This document shows, piece by piece, positions 1-16,880 of a stretch of 60,000 bases of DNA. Source of the DNA: Apostichopus japonicus. Taxonomy: Eukaryota > Echinodermata > Holothuroidea > Aspidochirotida > Stichopodidae. The first letter of the stretch is position 1. Every line of letters begins with the position of its first letter. The position numbers were made by a program, and so were the translations under genes. The stretch covers positions 3,421,001 through 3,481,000 of the forward strand of contig NC_092563.1 in assembly GCF_037975245.1 (NCBI RefSeq). Reading direction: 5' to 3'. A model generated the notes under the pieces. That model saw only the letters and a list, made by a program, of their open reading frames with translations. It did not search any database and was not told the DNA's origin.

Positions 1-553
1 TTATAATAAGACGATAAGTGTGGATTGTATGCCATATGAGAAATAGATTTTGAATTTGAACTTGAACTATAGGCACAAACACAAGGAATTGCGACACATA
101 TACCTACTTTCCGTACAGTAACGATCCCTACGATAGGATGTCAGGATTAGGAATTAAATGTTAACATTTCCTTTGGAATGTATATCTGGGAAGCCTGCAT
201 GTTGGGATCCAAGGGGTCAAGTCCACTGGCAGCTGCAGCATTTTTACTTATTTCTTGTCCTCTAGTAGCGATCTCTAAGCAAAGTCATACAGAAAGAGGA
301 AATATTGGAATGAATCACGTTCTTATTGTTCCGTTGTGAGGGTTGGGGACGTATCTGCCAATGTCGGTTCCGATTTGAGACCAAATTGCTTCGGTAACTA
401 CATGTGCCAATCGGTCGACTCCCTGAATATATTTGTTGATAATTCCCAGCAGGAGACCGAGAACTATATCATGGGTGTGATGACAACTGGAGTCCAGATA
501 GCTACATGAAACACCGAATTTAATATTTCTATACAATTTCCCCTTTTTTTCAG
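1..553. other. Intron of gene A (left edge)
   Basis: I see no exon here. The last bases form a normal pyrimidine-rich acceptor for the EGF exon. The YWTD exons expected for gene A must lie left of the window. Confidence 0.5.
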
Positions 554-4819
<4,266 letters not shown>

Positions 4820-4859
4820 AACTATAGAACCGTGCTTCAGAAGGGATGTGTATTATAAG

Positions 4860-5590
4860 CAGGGGCGTCAATTCCAATTGCAAAGTTGGGGTGGGGGGGG
4901 GCATAAATAAGTGAACATGGCTAAAACTGAATGAGTCTGCCAGAGACTTGGCGAAGAGCTTTTATCAGTGGGGTTTAGGGCCCGCCCTTAGCTGGGAACC
5001 TAATTGGGTCTACAGGCGAAACCCCGGTGGGGGCCCAAGGTTGGACTCACATCTAGAAATCTTCAGTACTTCTTTTTGGCCCTTGAATTGATATGTCAGC
5101 CATAGATATATGTTAACAATAGTTACATCTGACAAGTAATTATAGACTTCTATTAAGAAATAATTATATAATTAACATCCGGGTGTATCTTAGGGCCTTT
5201 ATCATGATAAATAAACTTGAAACTTTCAACAAAAATCCCCGACACATTCATACACTTTGCACATATAGATGTCAACAGCATCTGTGTACATTATAATGAT
5301 GTCATAAGTACATTTAAACAGTCATGCTGAGTTTATGAAGACATTCATTTCATCTCTCCTTACTTGAATCTTCCAAAATGAATAAAACATTAATATTAAC
5401 TAATCTCATAGCACAATGTTTGAGCTCCCTTTATGAGATACAAGAGTCTTTATGGCCATGATAGGCCTAGCGCCTACACGAGTCAGTCACTAAACCTGGG
5501 GCATTTGATATTGTATCCCCATCCTTCAGAACGTGCGGGTCGCGTCCCCCTGCCCCCCCCCCCGACCCACCCCCACAATTGACGTCCGTG
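4860..5590. mobile_element. hAT-like element, family 4 (non-autonomous, 731 bp)
   Basis: The termini are CAGGGGCGTCAATT and the inverse of CACGGACGTCAATT. They are flanked by attataag (4852-4859) and attataaa (5591-5598), a 7/8 match that fits an aged 8-bp duplication. No coding frame lies inside. An AATAAA near 5207 could serve gene A as a polyadenylation signal; this is speculative. Confidence 0.7.
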
Positions 5591-6224
5591 ATTATAAATG
5601 AGATGGATACATATGTAACGGTTTAACTAATACCTTATCAATCAAGCTTATCTCACTTCAAAGAGATTCGCTCTTGTTGGATATTCTTTCCATTAGTATA
5701 CATACCTGTTTAGAGCACCGGGAGTTGCTGGTTATAGAGTGATCGTTCCGATCTCCATCTCGGCGAACAAGTGAGACTATACTACATGCTTATAAATGAG
5801 TCGAGAAACAAATTGCAACTGTAGTTTAGATGACTCTAATCGGTAGCGCCAAAAAATTGTAGAACACTTTTAAAGGCTTTCCTCTTTTTGCTTTTATATC
5901 TTAAATAAATCCATTTCTTTGGAAGAGTTCTAATTTGAAGAACAACATGAATAATTCATTTAACATTTTCATTAAACGCATTGTATACAAGTTTTTGGAA
6001 TTAAAGTTAACAACTTAACACGTTATAATGGTTTTGGTTTTGAAGTAACTTTGTATATATTCAAACGCGTTAGTATACTGGTGTCGGCTTTTCATGATTT
6101 TTCTTTACACAATTTCTGAACCCACGGAAATTGAAAATATTTTAACAGTGCAACTATAATCAAAGGTGAAACTGACTGAAACTGGTATTGTACTTTATTT
6201 TGTAGTGTTACCGGGATTACAGTG

Positions 6225-6410
6225 CATTTCATTGTAACGTATTCTATTGTAGGCCTACGTGTATGAGTTCGCATTGTATTACATTGCATTACACGCCATT
6301 ACATTATACAGTGTATTGTATTGTACATCAGCCTATTGTATTCTTACTATGTCATTGCAATTTATTACATTGTATCGCATAGTATTTCATTGTATTGTAT
6401 GGTATCGTAT
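6225..6410 (+). repeat. Degenerate TTGTATT/CATTGTA array
   Basis: Short motifs ATTGTAT, ATTACATTGCAT and similar recur irregularly. A complementary-strand version is at 20870-21130. Confidence 0.6.
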
Positions 6411-6785
6411 GACTATTGTTTTGACATTTGTACTTAATCGTCCGTAATTTCGTATTTCTGTTCTAATTGTTTCTGCAGACTCTAGACCATTTTCATTTGT
6501 TAGTGTAGATTTTAAAAGACCGCAGCGTTGTATGCTTAACACTGGTTCTTGAGTTGTTTTTCATTCTTTGTAAATGTGCTCTTTGTATTAAACAAATAAT
6601 TCTGGCTCATGCCCCCCTCCCCCATCCCACTTATGCAATCCACTATGGAACCGATATTGTGTCTTTGCGAAATCGCTCAGCTGCAGTTTTTATATTTTCC
6701 TAGTCCTGTTTTTGGTTTCGATGATAATCGTATCCTTTTGCATTCATGATGGCGTATGTGTTCATGTGTGTGAGTGCGTTTGTGA

Positions 6786-7075
6786 CGCCCAGCTTGTAAA
6801 CACGATATCTCAAGAAAGGAAGGTCACACCAATTTCATATTTGGTGTGTAGAAGTACCACATTGAGTACCAGAAGCCTATTATTTTTGGTTGAGGTCATT
6901 TGGCGTCACCAGGGGTCAAATTGTGAAAACCTCGTAAACACGATATCTCAATACTGGAAGCTTGGTCGACCTCTTATTTAGTGTGTAGAAGTACCACATT
7001 GAGTTTAAGGAGCCTATTGTTTTTGGTAGACATCAAAGGTCATTTGGGGTCACCAGAGGTCAAACCCTTGTAAAC
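6786..7075 (+). repeat. Two-unit tandem duplication, about 137 bp per unit
   Basis: Both units begin with GTAAACACGATATCTCAA, pass through GTGTGTAGAAGTACCACATT and end with GGTCATTTGG.GTCACCAG.GGTCAA. Dispersed-repeat origin is inferred. Confidence 0.75.
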
Positions 7076-7409
7076 ATGTACACCCTTACTATACATTACG
7101 TCAGATTCATTTCCTTTAGAACAAGAAACTCAATTGAGTGAATTCTGATATATTCGTTTTGGAAGCCTGAAGTGACGAAGTCGACGAAAGAATTTTAAAA
7201 CGGACACAAGAGACCTGTCAAATCAATTTTCAATATAATATATTTAATATCTGGCAGAGACTACAATAAGAAGTGAGGGACGATTTCTAATCCATAATCT
7301 ATATAACATTGACTAACTTAGTATATAGATTAACTTGTAGATTCATTTTGAAGTTCCCCAAAGTTAAATATTTGATACTAAAACATGTTTAAGGGTTTCC
7401 TGAGTCAAA

Positions 7410-7482
7410 GCCATATATATATATATATAGCCTATATATATAGCCTATATATATAGCCTATATATATAGCCTATATATATAG

Positions 7483-7550
<68 letters not shown>
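7410..7550. repeat. AT array with embedded ATAGCCTAT units
   Basis: Five units of tatatatagcc followed by pure (AT)n, just past the 3' end of the dehydrogenase gene. Confidence 0.95.
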
Positions 7551-7553
<3 letters not shown>

Positions 7554-7794
7554 CATGTCCCAAATGGATACTTTTGTCCCTCCTCATCCCTTTTTCCCAA
7601 ACTAAACTAATCTAAGCTAAGTTAAAAATTTTCCACTTGCCATGGTACCTATTATGGAGGAATGGGAAATTATATGTTCAGTTAATTTGTACTGTAACAA
7701 AACTCCCTACTATCCATTTATCCTTTTTCTAAATAAATTCCTATATATACGTGACATGCTAGAAGTTGTTGATAAATTCATCATTGGATGTGCT

Positions 7795-7948
7795 TCAAGT
7801 CTTGACGATATTCAGTTTGGCAATATCTTCTAGTTGGGAACTAAAATCCTGCAAATCAACTCCCCCACCAGGAGTTACTCTGATCGCCTGTCCGGTCAAT
7901 GAATCATCTTCAATAGCCATTAGGAAAGCCTTCATAACATCAGACATA
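7795..7948 (-). CDS. SDR exon 7 (residues 215-265, stop)
   Basis: Encodes AIEDDSLTGQAIRVTPGGG and the C-terminal tail, ending in TGA at 7797-7795. Acceptor TTCTAG. Confidence 0.9.
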
Positions 7949-10900
7949 CTAGAATAGAAAGCAGAAACACACAAGGGAAAGAAGGTGGGAAAAGATCAAA
8001 CTGATGAAGCAACAACGATTTGAGCGTGAAAATTAAATCTTTAGAGGTAGATATTCCGTAGTAAATATGACCTCTAAATATGCTAGAGAGTCTAACGATT
8101 GGTCACTCGCGAACAAGCTTCAAAGAGCTATAGTGATACCAAAAACCTTCAAAAAATTCTAGCCTACGATCAGCGACTATATACAGGAATCGTCGTTTAG
8201 TCAATCATGTTTGTTTCCTCCAAACCTTCCAACTATATTATTTAAAATAAGATTGCAGTTGATCCAATTAAAGAAATAATAAGGAGCATTTCATATTAAA
8301 TAATATAACAAAATATAAAATCTATGGTAAAGAGGGAAGACTATTATACGGCTAGAACGGAATTCGAACCAGGCACCTCTGGGTTACAAGACCGAGCGCT
8401 CCACTCAACTGCGCCATCCAGTATTTAGTTTGTGGATGATCTCTATTTAGCCATTTCGGAGCTGGAGGGGCTAGGCATTCAGAAGCCACATGTACGTTGA
8501 ATACCGTATAAAACAAAGGATCACGCCCCCAATCCTTGAATATATCTTTGCTCATATATGTACCTTGAAATACCGCGTATAACAAGGGATCACACCCCAA
8601 TCCTTGAATATACCTTTGCTCACATGTATACCTTGAAAGACCGTGTTTAACAAGGAATCACGCCCCCAATCATTGAATATATCTTTGCTCATATGTACCT
8701 TGAAATACCGTGTTTAACAAGGGATCACGCCCCCAATTCTTGAATATGTCTAAGCCCATATGTACCTTGAAATACCGTGCACGATCACGCCCACAATCAT
8801 TGAATATATCTTTGCTCATATGTAACTTGAAATACCGTGTATAACAAGGGATCACGCCCACAATTCTTGAATATATTTAAGCTCACATGTACCTTGAAAT
8901 ACCGTGTTTAACAAGGGATCACGCCCACAATTCTTGAATATATCTAAGCTCACATGTACCTTGAAATACCGTGTATAACAAGGGATCACGCCCCCAATTC
9001 TTGAATATATCTTTGCTCACATGTATACCTTGAAATACCGTGTATAACAAGGGATCACACCCCCAATCCTTGAATGTATACCTTGAAATACCGTGTATAA
9101 CAAGGGATCACGCCCCCAATCATTGAATATATCTTTGCTCATATATGTACCTTGAAAATACCGTGTATAACAAGGGATCACTTTCCACTGTTCATTAAAC
9201 TTATATGAAAAAAAACATGTATACAGACTTAACTCCAAAGCCAGTGCGACTTCATTCTTTGAGAGCATGTCCACATAATGTTCACTATTTTCGAAGAGTG
9301 ATTTTGAGGTTTCTCCTCGGAGTGAATTCCTTCAAAACTATAGCTCCCAACGGAGTGGAAACCATTCACAACTTTTACTATCGTAATTGAAAACGCAGCT
9401 ACTGTTATGATAAGATTGAAAACTCACTTCTCTTAAGAGTGACCATTCCCTTTCATTGAGTGAAATTTCAATCTACGGAATTAAAGAGTGTATACATACA
9501 CCGTCTTCTTTTAAAATAGAATAGCGCCACTAAAAAAAAACATGTTTGAACGTGACTTACGGAACTATATTTGCTTTGCTCACGACCGCTTGTAAGATCG
9601 GTGCTCCCTCTCTAGCCCTCGTAACCATGGCCGTCTCCACGAACGAGGGACAGATAAGGTTAAGCCTGACGTTCGCCTTCTTTATAAATGGATGTTGTGC
9701 CTAAATGATGAAACAAACGGAAAACACAATATCAATTGACGGTTACTATAGGCGTTTCATTTGATTTTCTAAATATCTGAACACGATTAATATAAGATGA
9801 TATATAGCGCTTCAACTAAAGACTATACATAACATCGTGTGATGTTGTTACCAAGTGACACGTGGTATATATATACCAAGAGGCTGCGAAAGAGATTTCA
9901 ATCTGGTTTGACTCACAGCTCGAGGTAAAGTGCAGGGGACATGTGACTTTCATTTGATTTGAGGGTGCAAACCACAATATCACCTCAGCACGACAAAGAC
10001 AATACCCTTTGTTCTATCTGCAACATCAATTCCAGTATTTGACAGTTTTCTGTTTGGGGTTCTTGTTTCAGCAAAACGTCACTTAAATTTCTTAACAAAT
10101 GGATATTTCTTTCAATAAGAAATTAGCCCTTTTCTGACAAATGAAGTACTTTTCTCATATAACAGCAAAGGGACAGCGGTTCTAAATAATGAACTTAAGG
10201 GGCAATTTCAAATTTTGCACAAAAATGGGAAGGATTGGAAAGGGGCCCCTGTGCATCCCGGTTTCCGCGTCCCCTGTATATTGTTACGCCTATAAAAGAC
10301 TGTTGGCATCCCAATGATCCTTTTAACCATGTGTTTTAGTACAAGTACATCGGCATGAGTAAAGGCTCTATATAAGCGTGAGCATAATAGTACTCAATCC
10401 AACGTAGAATGTATATATTGATTTCGGGTAGACCAATGCGTACAGGCAGCAATGTTACAACTATAGTATACGAGTATACTGACTCACTTAAGTGCTTGTT
10501 ACAATGGCTGGATTTATTACAAGGAAGTGGATTGGGAATAATTTCCCACTTTTCGACTTTTCTTTTTGTATTAAAAAAAAAAAATTATTTAGAATGCTGT
10601 CAAAAGTAATACTTTTCTTCCCATTTGACTTCATATGATTTACATCTTGCAGGCCTTTGGTTTATCCTTTCTTCTATTTATAACCCATTTAATTCACTCA
10701 CTCACTCATCCCAATATTCTGGTATTCGGTGGATTCATACGTACGGTACCTTTTCTGCATAATTCTTACACACCGGCCTGCATTGTACACATCACCGTAC
10801 ATCGTACACACCGTACATCGTACACACAACATCGTACACACAGTACAAACAACATCGTAAAAACACCAGCCTGCAATTTCCCAGCGGTAATACTCACCAA

Positions 10901-13900
10901 CGAACGGGTAAAACCAACGACTCCGTGCTTAGACGCAGCATAAAATGGAGAATAGAAGGCTGGTAGTATACCTATGAAATGCATCGTACACAGAAACAAT
11001 TAAACCAAACAAAGTTAGAAAGAAAGAATTACTGCGCTGGTAAACCAGACAACTTGAGACTCATATATGACGTGCTTGTTTACATGCTTAGGCTAAATAA
11101 GAAACTGGACATTATTATGAAGAATGAACTATCGTTTAAATTGCACTTTTATTGTTATATCCTCAAGAGGGTTTAGTTCAGAATGCTCATCGAATATATT
11201 TTAACAATTATGAATTAATTATTCAAAGGTAAATTCCTTTTACTTCCCTCTCCCACCCACTGCTATAGCAAGCGGTGTTAACGATTACACTATACTGGCT
11301 GGAACCGGTCTATCGCCAACAGTATAATATCACGATACATATAACGTATATACAGTTTGGCATTGTTACATGTGACGTTATCATGTACTTCTACTCACCT
11401 GCCATAGAAGCGGTGTTGACGATGACACCACCGGGTGGATTGTTCTCTTTCATCATGATATCTTTGGCTAACAACGTACCGTACATCGAACCAATCTAAA
11501 CATTGCCAATAACAAAACAAATACGCCATATATGTTTGTAGTGTATTTGAGCAAGGGCGTAGGAACCGGGGGGCTGGGGGCGCCAGCCCCCCCAGTGAAA
11601 AATGTGGAGGGGCGGAAGTATCATTCCGCCCCCCCGCTTCGCAAGTCAGAAAACCCCTTTTTCATTTAGAAATGAGAAAAAAAATCTCATTTGGAGCACC
11701 AAATTGCATCTAAGGCCTGGTGAAAATACAAAATTAAGTTTACAAAATGGAGTAGGTGTTGAAGTGTGCTATATTGCACCAAATTGCATCTGAGGCTACC
11801 TGGAAATGCAAAAATTCCAAAGGGGAGGGGACACGCCCTCCCCTTAGACCCCTCCCCCAGGCCGGCCATCAGTCTTCAGCCCCCCCCCCCCCACTCAAAA
11901 GTACCTTCCTACGCCACTGTATTTGAGTGGACATATGTCGTATTTGAGTGGACATAGGTTGAATGAGAGTAAACATTTGCTGTGTAAGAAAGATATATTG
12001 TAAGTCTGTGTCAAAGTCTGCTGTTAAGGGAAAGACATATATGGACCAATTCTGACCAAATATTGGGACCAATTCTCTGAAACGATGAGTGAAAATGCGT
12101 TGAAAAGTCAGTGAACATATTTTTAAATTTGAGTGAACGTGAGTGACCTATTTGGAAAGAGTATTAGCATATGCGTTGCAAGTGAGCTAACATTTGTTGT
12201 TTTTTTCACAAACGTCTGTGAGATCAGGTCTCACATTAACCTGGAGACGACAGGGAAAACGTTTCAGACGTTTTGAAAGTCAGGTGAAGACAGTTTTAAG
12301 ACAGAAACTATGTTGAATGTGAGTGACCACATTTTGAAGCGAGTGAACTTAAGTATAAATAAATGTAATTGGGGAGAATAGGAATGAGTGAATTCTGCGC
12401 AGACGAATAGATTTTCAGTTGTGTAATATTATTTTTGGACATTGTAACGTTCAAACCTATACTCTACGTGTTTTTTCTTTCAATCCGTTAGACGGACACC
12501 CCTAGCACCATAATGGACCAATCCACTGTCGTCTGCATCTCCAAGTGATATTAAGTTTCAGCATATTATTCACAAATTACATTATCAGTGTCATAGGTTA
12601 CCTCTATCTCTACTCTCTGTACATTGTAGATATCGATGGCGACTAAACCATGAAAGTATTACCCTCATACTTCCACGACGAAGCTCTTATATCATCTTAG
12701 TGCATTCAATGAGGTAACATAATACGCGTATGATCTCTTGGGGGAAGTCCGTATTGATGAGAATGTTATACTTTACAGGAAACTATACACATAACCATTA
12801 TACTCATTTCATTATAATGGTACACCCTCGTCAGCCATCTAAGTGTTCCCGAAAAAGAACCTTACCAAGTTTATTTGGATGCTTTTTTCAAAGTTTCCCT
12901 CATCTTCAGTTTGAACGCCAGCATTATTACAGACTATATCAAGACGTCCATGAGATGCTTGAGTCTTCTTGAAGGCGTCTTGGTGATGAAAACGACAAAG
13001 AATTGAAGAAAAAGAATGGATAATGATAAAACAGTTTCGCATAAAATTCAGAGGGACAGAGAGAGGTGGAGAGAGAGACTGTTCTTGATTTTCCAACTCA
13101 TTACGATTTTCAATTATATATATTCATTTGCCTTTGTCGTTTACCTCCATTCCATAGAAAGTCTGTTCAATGTATCTCTTTCGAGATCCAGCTTTAGGAA
13201 TCGCAAATTATTTCGAGGTGGTTAGAATATTGTTTGATCTCTAGAGTAAGGCAAAATATGTCACCAAAAACAGAACTAGTATTGTTCGATACAGGTTACA
13301 AACGCCTAAAGTGGAATTACGACCTTCCTTACCGGTTTCGAACCTCTGGACATACAATCAACGTCCATAGCCTAGTGGTTAGGGTGTCCGCGTACAGAGC
13401 GGGAGGCCCGGGTTCGAATCCCGGTGGAGGCTGGAAGTTTTTCACTGTTCTTGATTTTCCAACTAATTGCGATTTTCAAATACATATATATTCGTATTAA
13501 CGTTTTTTGCAATGAATTGGCTTAGCATTCCAACACTCCAACCGTCAGGCAGCGTTCTCGCCAGAATTCAATGAAGCAATACTTTTGACCTTATAAAAGA
13601 ATCTCACATCCTGGATTTATTAGACTTTAGGGTGGACGGGCAGTGAGGTAAGAACGATGGGTAGGCTATATCTCTGAAAATAAGTTTGAAGAGTTATTGT
13701 TTGCGCTCTTTCAACTTGAAGGGTAATTTTGTTATTGGCAAAATGTTGATTCATAAAACAGAACATTTGCAAGATATAGGCTGATATGACGCATTTATAA
13801 CAAACCAATAGGCTACACTGTCATTCAAACCCATGTCAATAATTCATATCGGTCGGATTGTCTTTTTTTTGTGGGGGGGGGGGCGGTCATAATATATATT

Positions 13901-14724
13901 ATACCTTGAAGTTGTTCTCTAGAGGATACGTCACATTTTATGAAGTTCACTTTATCAGCGCCGTAGCTCTTTTGGAACTCCCCTGCAACTGCGGCACCAA
14001 CCTCTTCATTAAAATCCAGAATGTTGCATAACTCGATGATGAGAATGAAAGAATAATATTACGTCAAAATTGTGAGACATACACGAAGGTTGACAATGTA
14101 ACGATTAGTGCCAGTAACAGGAGAACATCTTATTCGATATATTATCAAACAGGACCAGTCAGGGCTTTGTTTGGGGGGGGGGGGTGGTGGGGGTGGGGGA
14201 TTGACGGAAACTTCGTACTCTAAAGTCTCTCATAGCTTAAAATGTACATAGTTATGATACGAAAACTTGCCTACCGTGTCAGCTATATCCAGTCAGTGGT
14301 AGGGTTAAGCTATAGTGAATACTTCTACATTACTTTGACGATTTAGTGTGTAAGTCAATGGGACAATTATATATGGAGTATACTACTGTATAATACCCAT
14401 AATTATTGGAAAGGCACCTCACGTTATTCAAGGAAAGAATTAGGGTGCCCGGAAAAAAATATTGGATAAAGTGTATATTCTCACTTTCATCATATACTTA
14501 ACGAAGAAATGACGTGCGCTAATAAGAGGGCCCGGTGATATAACGCACGACCTGCCTCTCGTCGCCTCTGCTTATTTTTGATTACTTATAGACATAATAA
14601 TTACTTCCCAAATGCTGTTGAGGGCCCTTACCTTGACACCTTTCTGTAGGAGGGTTTCCACGACTTCCTTACCAATGCCCATGGCACCTCCTGTCACTAA
14701 CGCAACAGCACCCTCAATCTTCAT
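7795..14724 (-). CDS. 15-hydroxyprostaglandin dehydrogenase-like SDR, complete, 265 aa
   Basis: Seven exons on the minus strand: 14632-14724, 13905-14031, 12866-12978, 11399-11495, 10898-10971, 9561-9700 and 7795-7948. All junctions are GT-AG and the 798-nt coding sequence is in frame. It is a classical short-chain dehydrogenase/reductase: cofactor motif TGGAMGIG at residues 11-18, NNAG at 91-94, catalytic Ser141 in NTASMAG, and Tyr154/Lys158 in YAASK. Length, the VALVTG start and the YAASKHGVVGFTRS block match the 15-PGDH family, which oxidises the 15-hydroxyl of prostaglandins with NAD+ in the cytosol. The exact substrate is not proven; a related secondary-alcohol dehydrogenase is the main alternative. 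The start is the first ATG in frame with the nucleotide-binding strand. Confidence 0.88.
8343..8425 (-). repeat. tRNA-derived sequence (pseudo-tRNA or SINE head)
   Basis: On the minus strand it has an A-box-like TGGCGCAGTTGAGTGG and a B-box-like GGTTCGAATTC, spaced as in a tRNA with a loop reading CTTGTAA. The acceptor stem pairs poorly, so a functional tRNA is unlikely. Confidence 0.6.
8480..9185. repeat. Minisatellite, about 67-bp unit, roughly 10-11 copies
   Basis: Repeated core TACCTTGAAATACCGTGTAT then aacaagggatcacgcccccaa and ttgaatatatct. Units are well conserved, with a few shortened ones. It lies in the last intron of the dehydrogenase gene. Confidence 0.9.
9561..9700 (-). CDS. SDR exon 6 (residues 169-214)
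   Basis: Encodes VRLNLICPSFVETAMV, the substrate-loop region after the CPGF-type motif (CPSF here). Acceptor tttag, donor GTAAGT. Confidence 0.9.
10898..10971 (-). CDS. SDR exon 5 (residues 144-168)
   Basis: Encodes the catalytic YAASK (Tyr154, Lys158) and GVVGFTRSL. Donor GTGAGT after 10898. Confidence 0.9.
11399..11495 (-). CDS. SDR exon 4 (residues 112-143)
   Basis: Encodes PPGGVIVNTASMAG, containing catalytic Ser141. Acceptor AG at 11497-11496, donor GTGAGT after 11399. Confidence 0.9.
11552..11919. mobile_element. hAT-like miniature element, family 1
   Basis: It starts CAAGGGCGTAGG and ends CCTACGCCACTG. It is flanked by the perfect 8-bp duplication tatttgag (11544-11551, 11920-11927). 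A second copy lies inverted at 19001-19349. It sits in an intron of the dehydrogenase gene. Confidence 0.88.
12866..12978 (-). CDS. SDR exon 3 (residues 74-111)
   Basis: Encodes GRLDIVCNNAGVQ and the INL helix. Acceptor AG at 12980-12979, donor GTAAGG after 12866. Confidence 0.9.
13070..13490 (+). repeat. Composite tRNA-derived SINE
   Basis: A SINE tail (13079-13125) is followed by about 240 bp of family-specific sequence, then a tRNA-like unit (13366-13432: GCCTAGTGGTTAGGGTG as A box, GGTTCGAATCC as B box) and a second copy of the tail. The stem CCGC/GCGG around a 7-nt loop and the GTTCGAAT arm are tRNA-like. Related copies: 23595, 28285 and 56920. Confidence 0.8.
13905..14031 (-). CDS. SDR exon 2 (residues 32-73)
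   Basis: Acceptor AG at 14033-14032, donor GTAT at 13904. Encodes the second beta-alpha unit and VNFIKCDVSS; the CDV acid-containing turn is typical of SDR cofactor pockets. Confidence 0.88.
14632..14724 (-). CDS. SDR exon 1 (residues 1-31)
   Basis: Starts MKIEGAVALVTGGAMGIG with the Rossmann glycine motif. The donor GTAAGG follows 14632. Ends in phase 0. Confidence 0.9.
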
Positions 14725-16798
14725 GTTGAGGTCGAAGTGAAAGATGTTAAGGTCCGGAAATTCTAGCTTCTAGCGACCTTTGTCATGAAACGAAGATATT
14801 AATAATGTTAATTTTGTTAGTAAGATATGCCGAACCTTATCGTATAAAGTATACGTAAATGAGTTATAGGCCAACGCTTGGAACACAAAAAGTAATTTCG
14901 TCGAACTTTAAACAGTGACGCATTCCTAGGCCGGTGCAATCTCCCGAGGCCTGCCGAGGCCCGCGGGCAGGCCCAGTGTGGAGGACCGAAAATATAACAA
15001 CCAATCTACCGAAGATAAGGATAATTTATTCTTATGTCTTCAATAATGTTCAGTATAGTCTAAAGTTGTATCTCGGCGTACAGTGGTACCAAATATGAAA
15101 ACATTCTCGCCAAAGCCAAAACCATGGTTGAGCTTGCATGGTTTAGTAATACACTCACCTTTGGGAGCCCATTTCTATATCACCGGGCATAGGTTGTTCC
15201 TAGCTACACCATGCATGTCACTGAACTAATTTACTCTCAAACTCATTCCTTTTCAGGAGTGGACACTGTGAATGGTGGTCATGGGACCCCTTTCCTGACG
15301 TTTTTGCCATTGGAAATTTAAACAGAAGTTTGTTCATCAAAACATGGTAGATAGAGGAAAGGTTAGCACGCTTTGTTTACGACTGAGGCATTCCTTACTT
15401 TTAACCGATGTTTCTTATAAATACACCCCACTTCGGTGACGAATTTTTGTGAAAATGTTTCTAAACTGGTTTTCCTTCCTGCCCCTGTATCTTGTATTCT
15501 CACAGCTGGATTGTAGTCATATGATAGTGACGAAGACTTGGCTAATGAACTAAAGTAAAACATATGCATGTTAGCCTTTAATTAGCATTAAATTAGCTGG
15601 TTTAATTGTAACATAATTCCTCTCTATCTATCTCTCGCTGTCAAAGAAGATTGAATAGCAAAACCGTTTTGGTTTATTTATATTCATCAATGTGACAACA
15701 GGTTTTCCCTTCTTGAAAAAGTATATTTTTTGTTGAAAAATATATCAACAGTTATAGTTGAGACCTATCCCACTTATATAGTAGTTATGTTATTTGACTC
15801 CCTTGAGTAGCGGACTATGGTTATGAAAGACAACTCTCAATCTATAACAATTTTTGTTTCAACTCGTGCTTCTCTTTGAGTGTATAGGCCTATGTGGACA
15901 TCATGTGGAGAGAGATATTCGTCGATCAATCCAGAATACGGTAAGGTTTGTGGCAGTGTATTCAATGAAAAAATCGCAATAGGGTAGATCTTATATACCA
16001 GCGTTGAGGAACTTGCAAGCGGGAGCGTCTACACGTTTTCATATCCTGCCTAAAGTCACTGAAAACTGTCTTTTTATACAATTATTATTGAGGTCATTTC
16101 CTACAAGGCCAAGTATATACGTAGGGGTTATACACTGACCCTTTAGGCGTCGAGTACACCTTCAACGTCAGAGAGCGGAAAGTGCATACACCCTAGTCTG
16201 TCGTGCGTGTCGCAGCAGGAATACAATCAACATATTGAGAGATCTGTCAAATCATGGAGCTATAAACCTGGGATAGCTCCATGTTTATATGATGGTCAAA
16301 TCAACTAGCAGATCAGAACATGTTATGATAAACTGTATACTAACAGTGTACCAGCAGATTGTACCAGATGAAGGTTATAGGAACTGTTCATACTGACAGT
16401 ATATAGGAGTGCTTTCGTGCATGGTGTGAGAGGAGGACTGGAACTATAGCTTTGGGAGTAAAAGTGTCCCACTACTGGCTATAGAAATACCTAATGATAT
16501 GAATAAACAATAAAGGCCTATTTAGGTGTTTTCAATGTTGTTGAAATTAAAATATTACAACATTCTAAGGCCGCTGTTCCATTTGTACGTAAAAATATTT
16601 GTACGTGTAACTTTAAAATAAAAATTAAATTAAAGGACAAGTCTTCCTTCGTTAGTAACTTCATCATGCTGTGACTACATAGCCTATAAGGCAGGCAGGT
16701 CCGCATTAATTGCAATATAGTTAGTGAATATATGTAGGCTATGCAGCCCCCTTCATCTTCATGATCAACCACTAGTATAGGTCTTGATTAATGACGTC

Positions 16799-16880
<82 letters not shown>

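Larger units (their letters stand above)
5591..7410. other. Intergenic, A to dehydrogenase
   Basis: No exon seen. It contains a degenerate TTGTATT-type array (about 6225-6410), a two-unit tandem duplication (6786-7075) and ends in an AT array. Confidence 0.5.

Noticed and set aside
8352-9274. Repeated frames with DPLLYTVFQGTY-like peptides
   Set aside because: Product of the 67-bp minisatellite; unit length and lack of codon bias argue against coding.
13366-13432. Functional tRNA gene
   Set aside because: A and B boxes are present, but the acceptor stem pairs imperfectly and near-identical copies with altered anticodon loops recur in tails of a SINE family.
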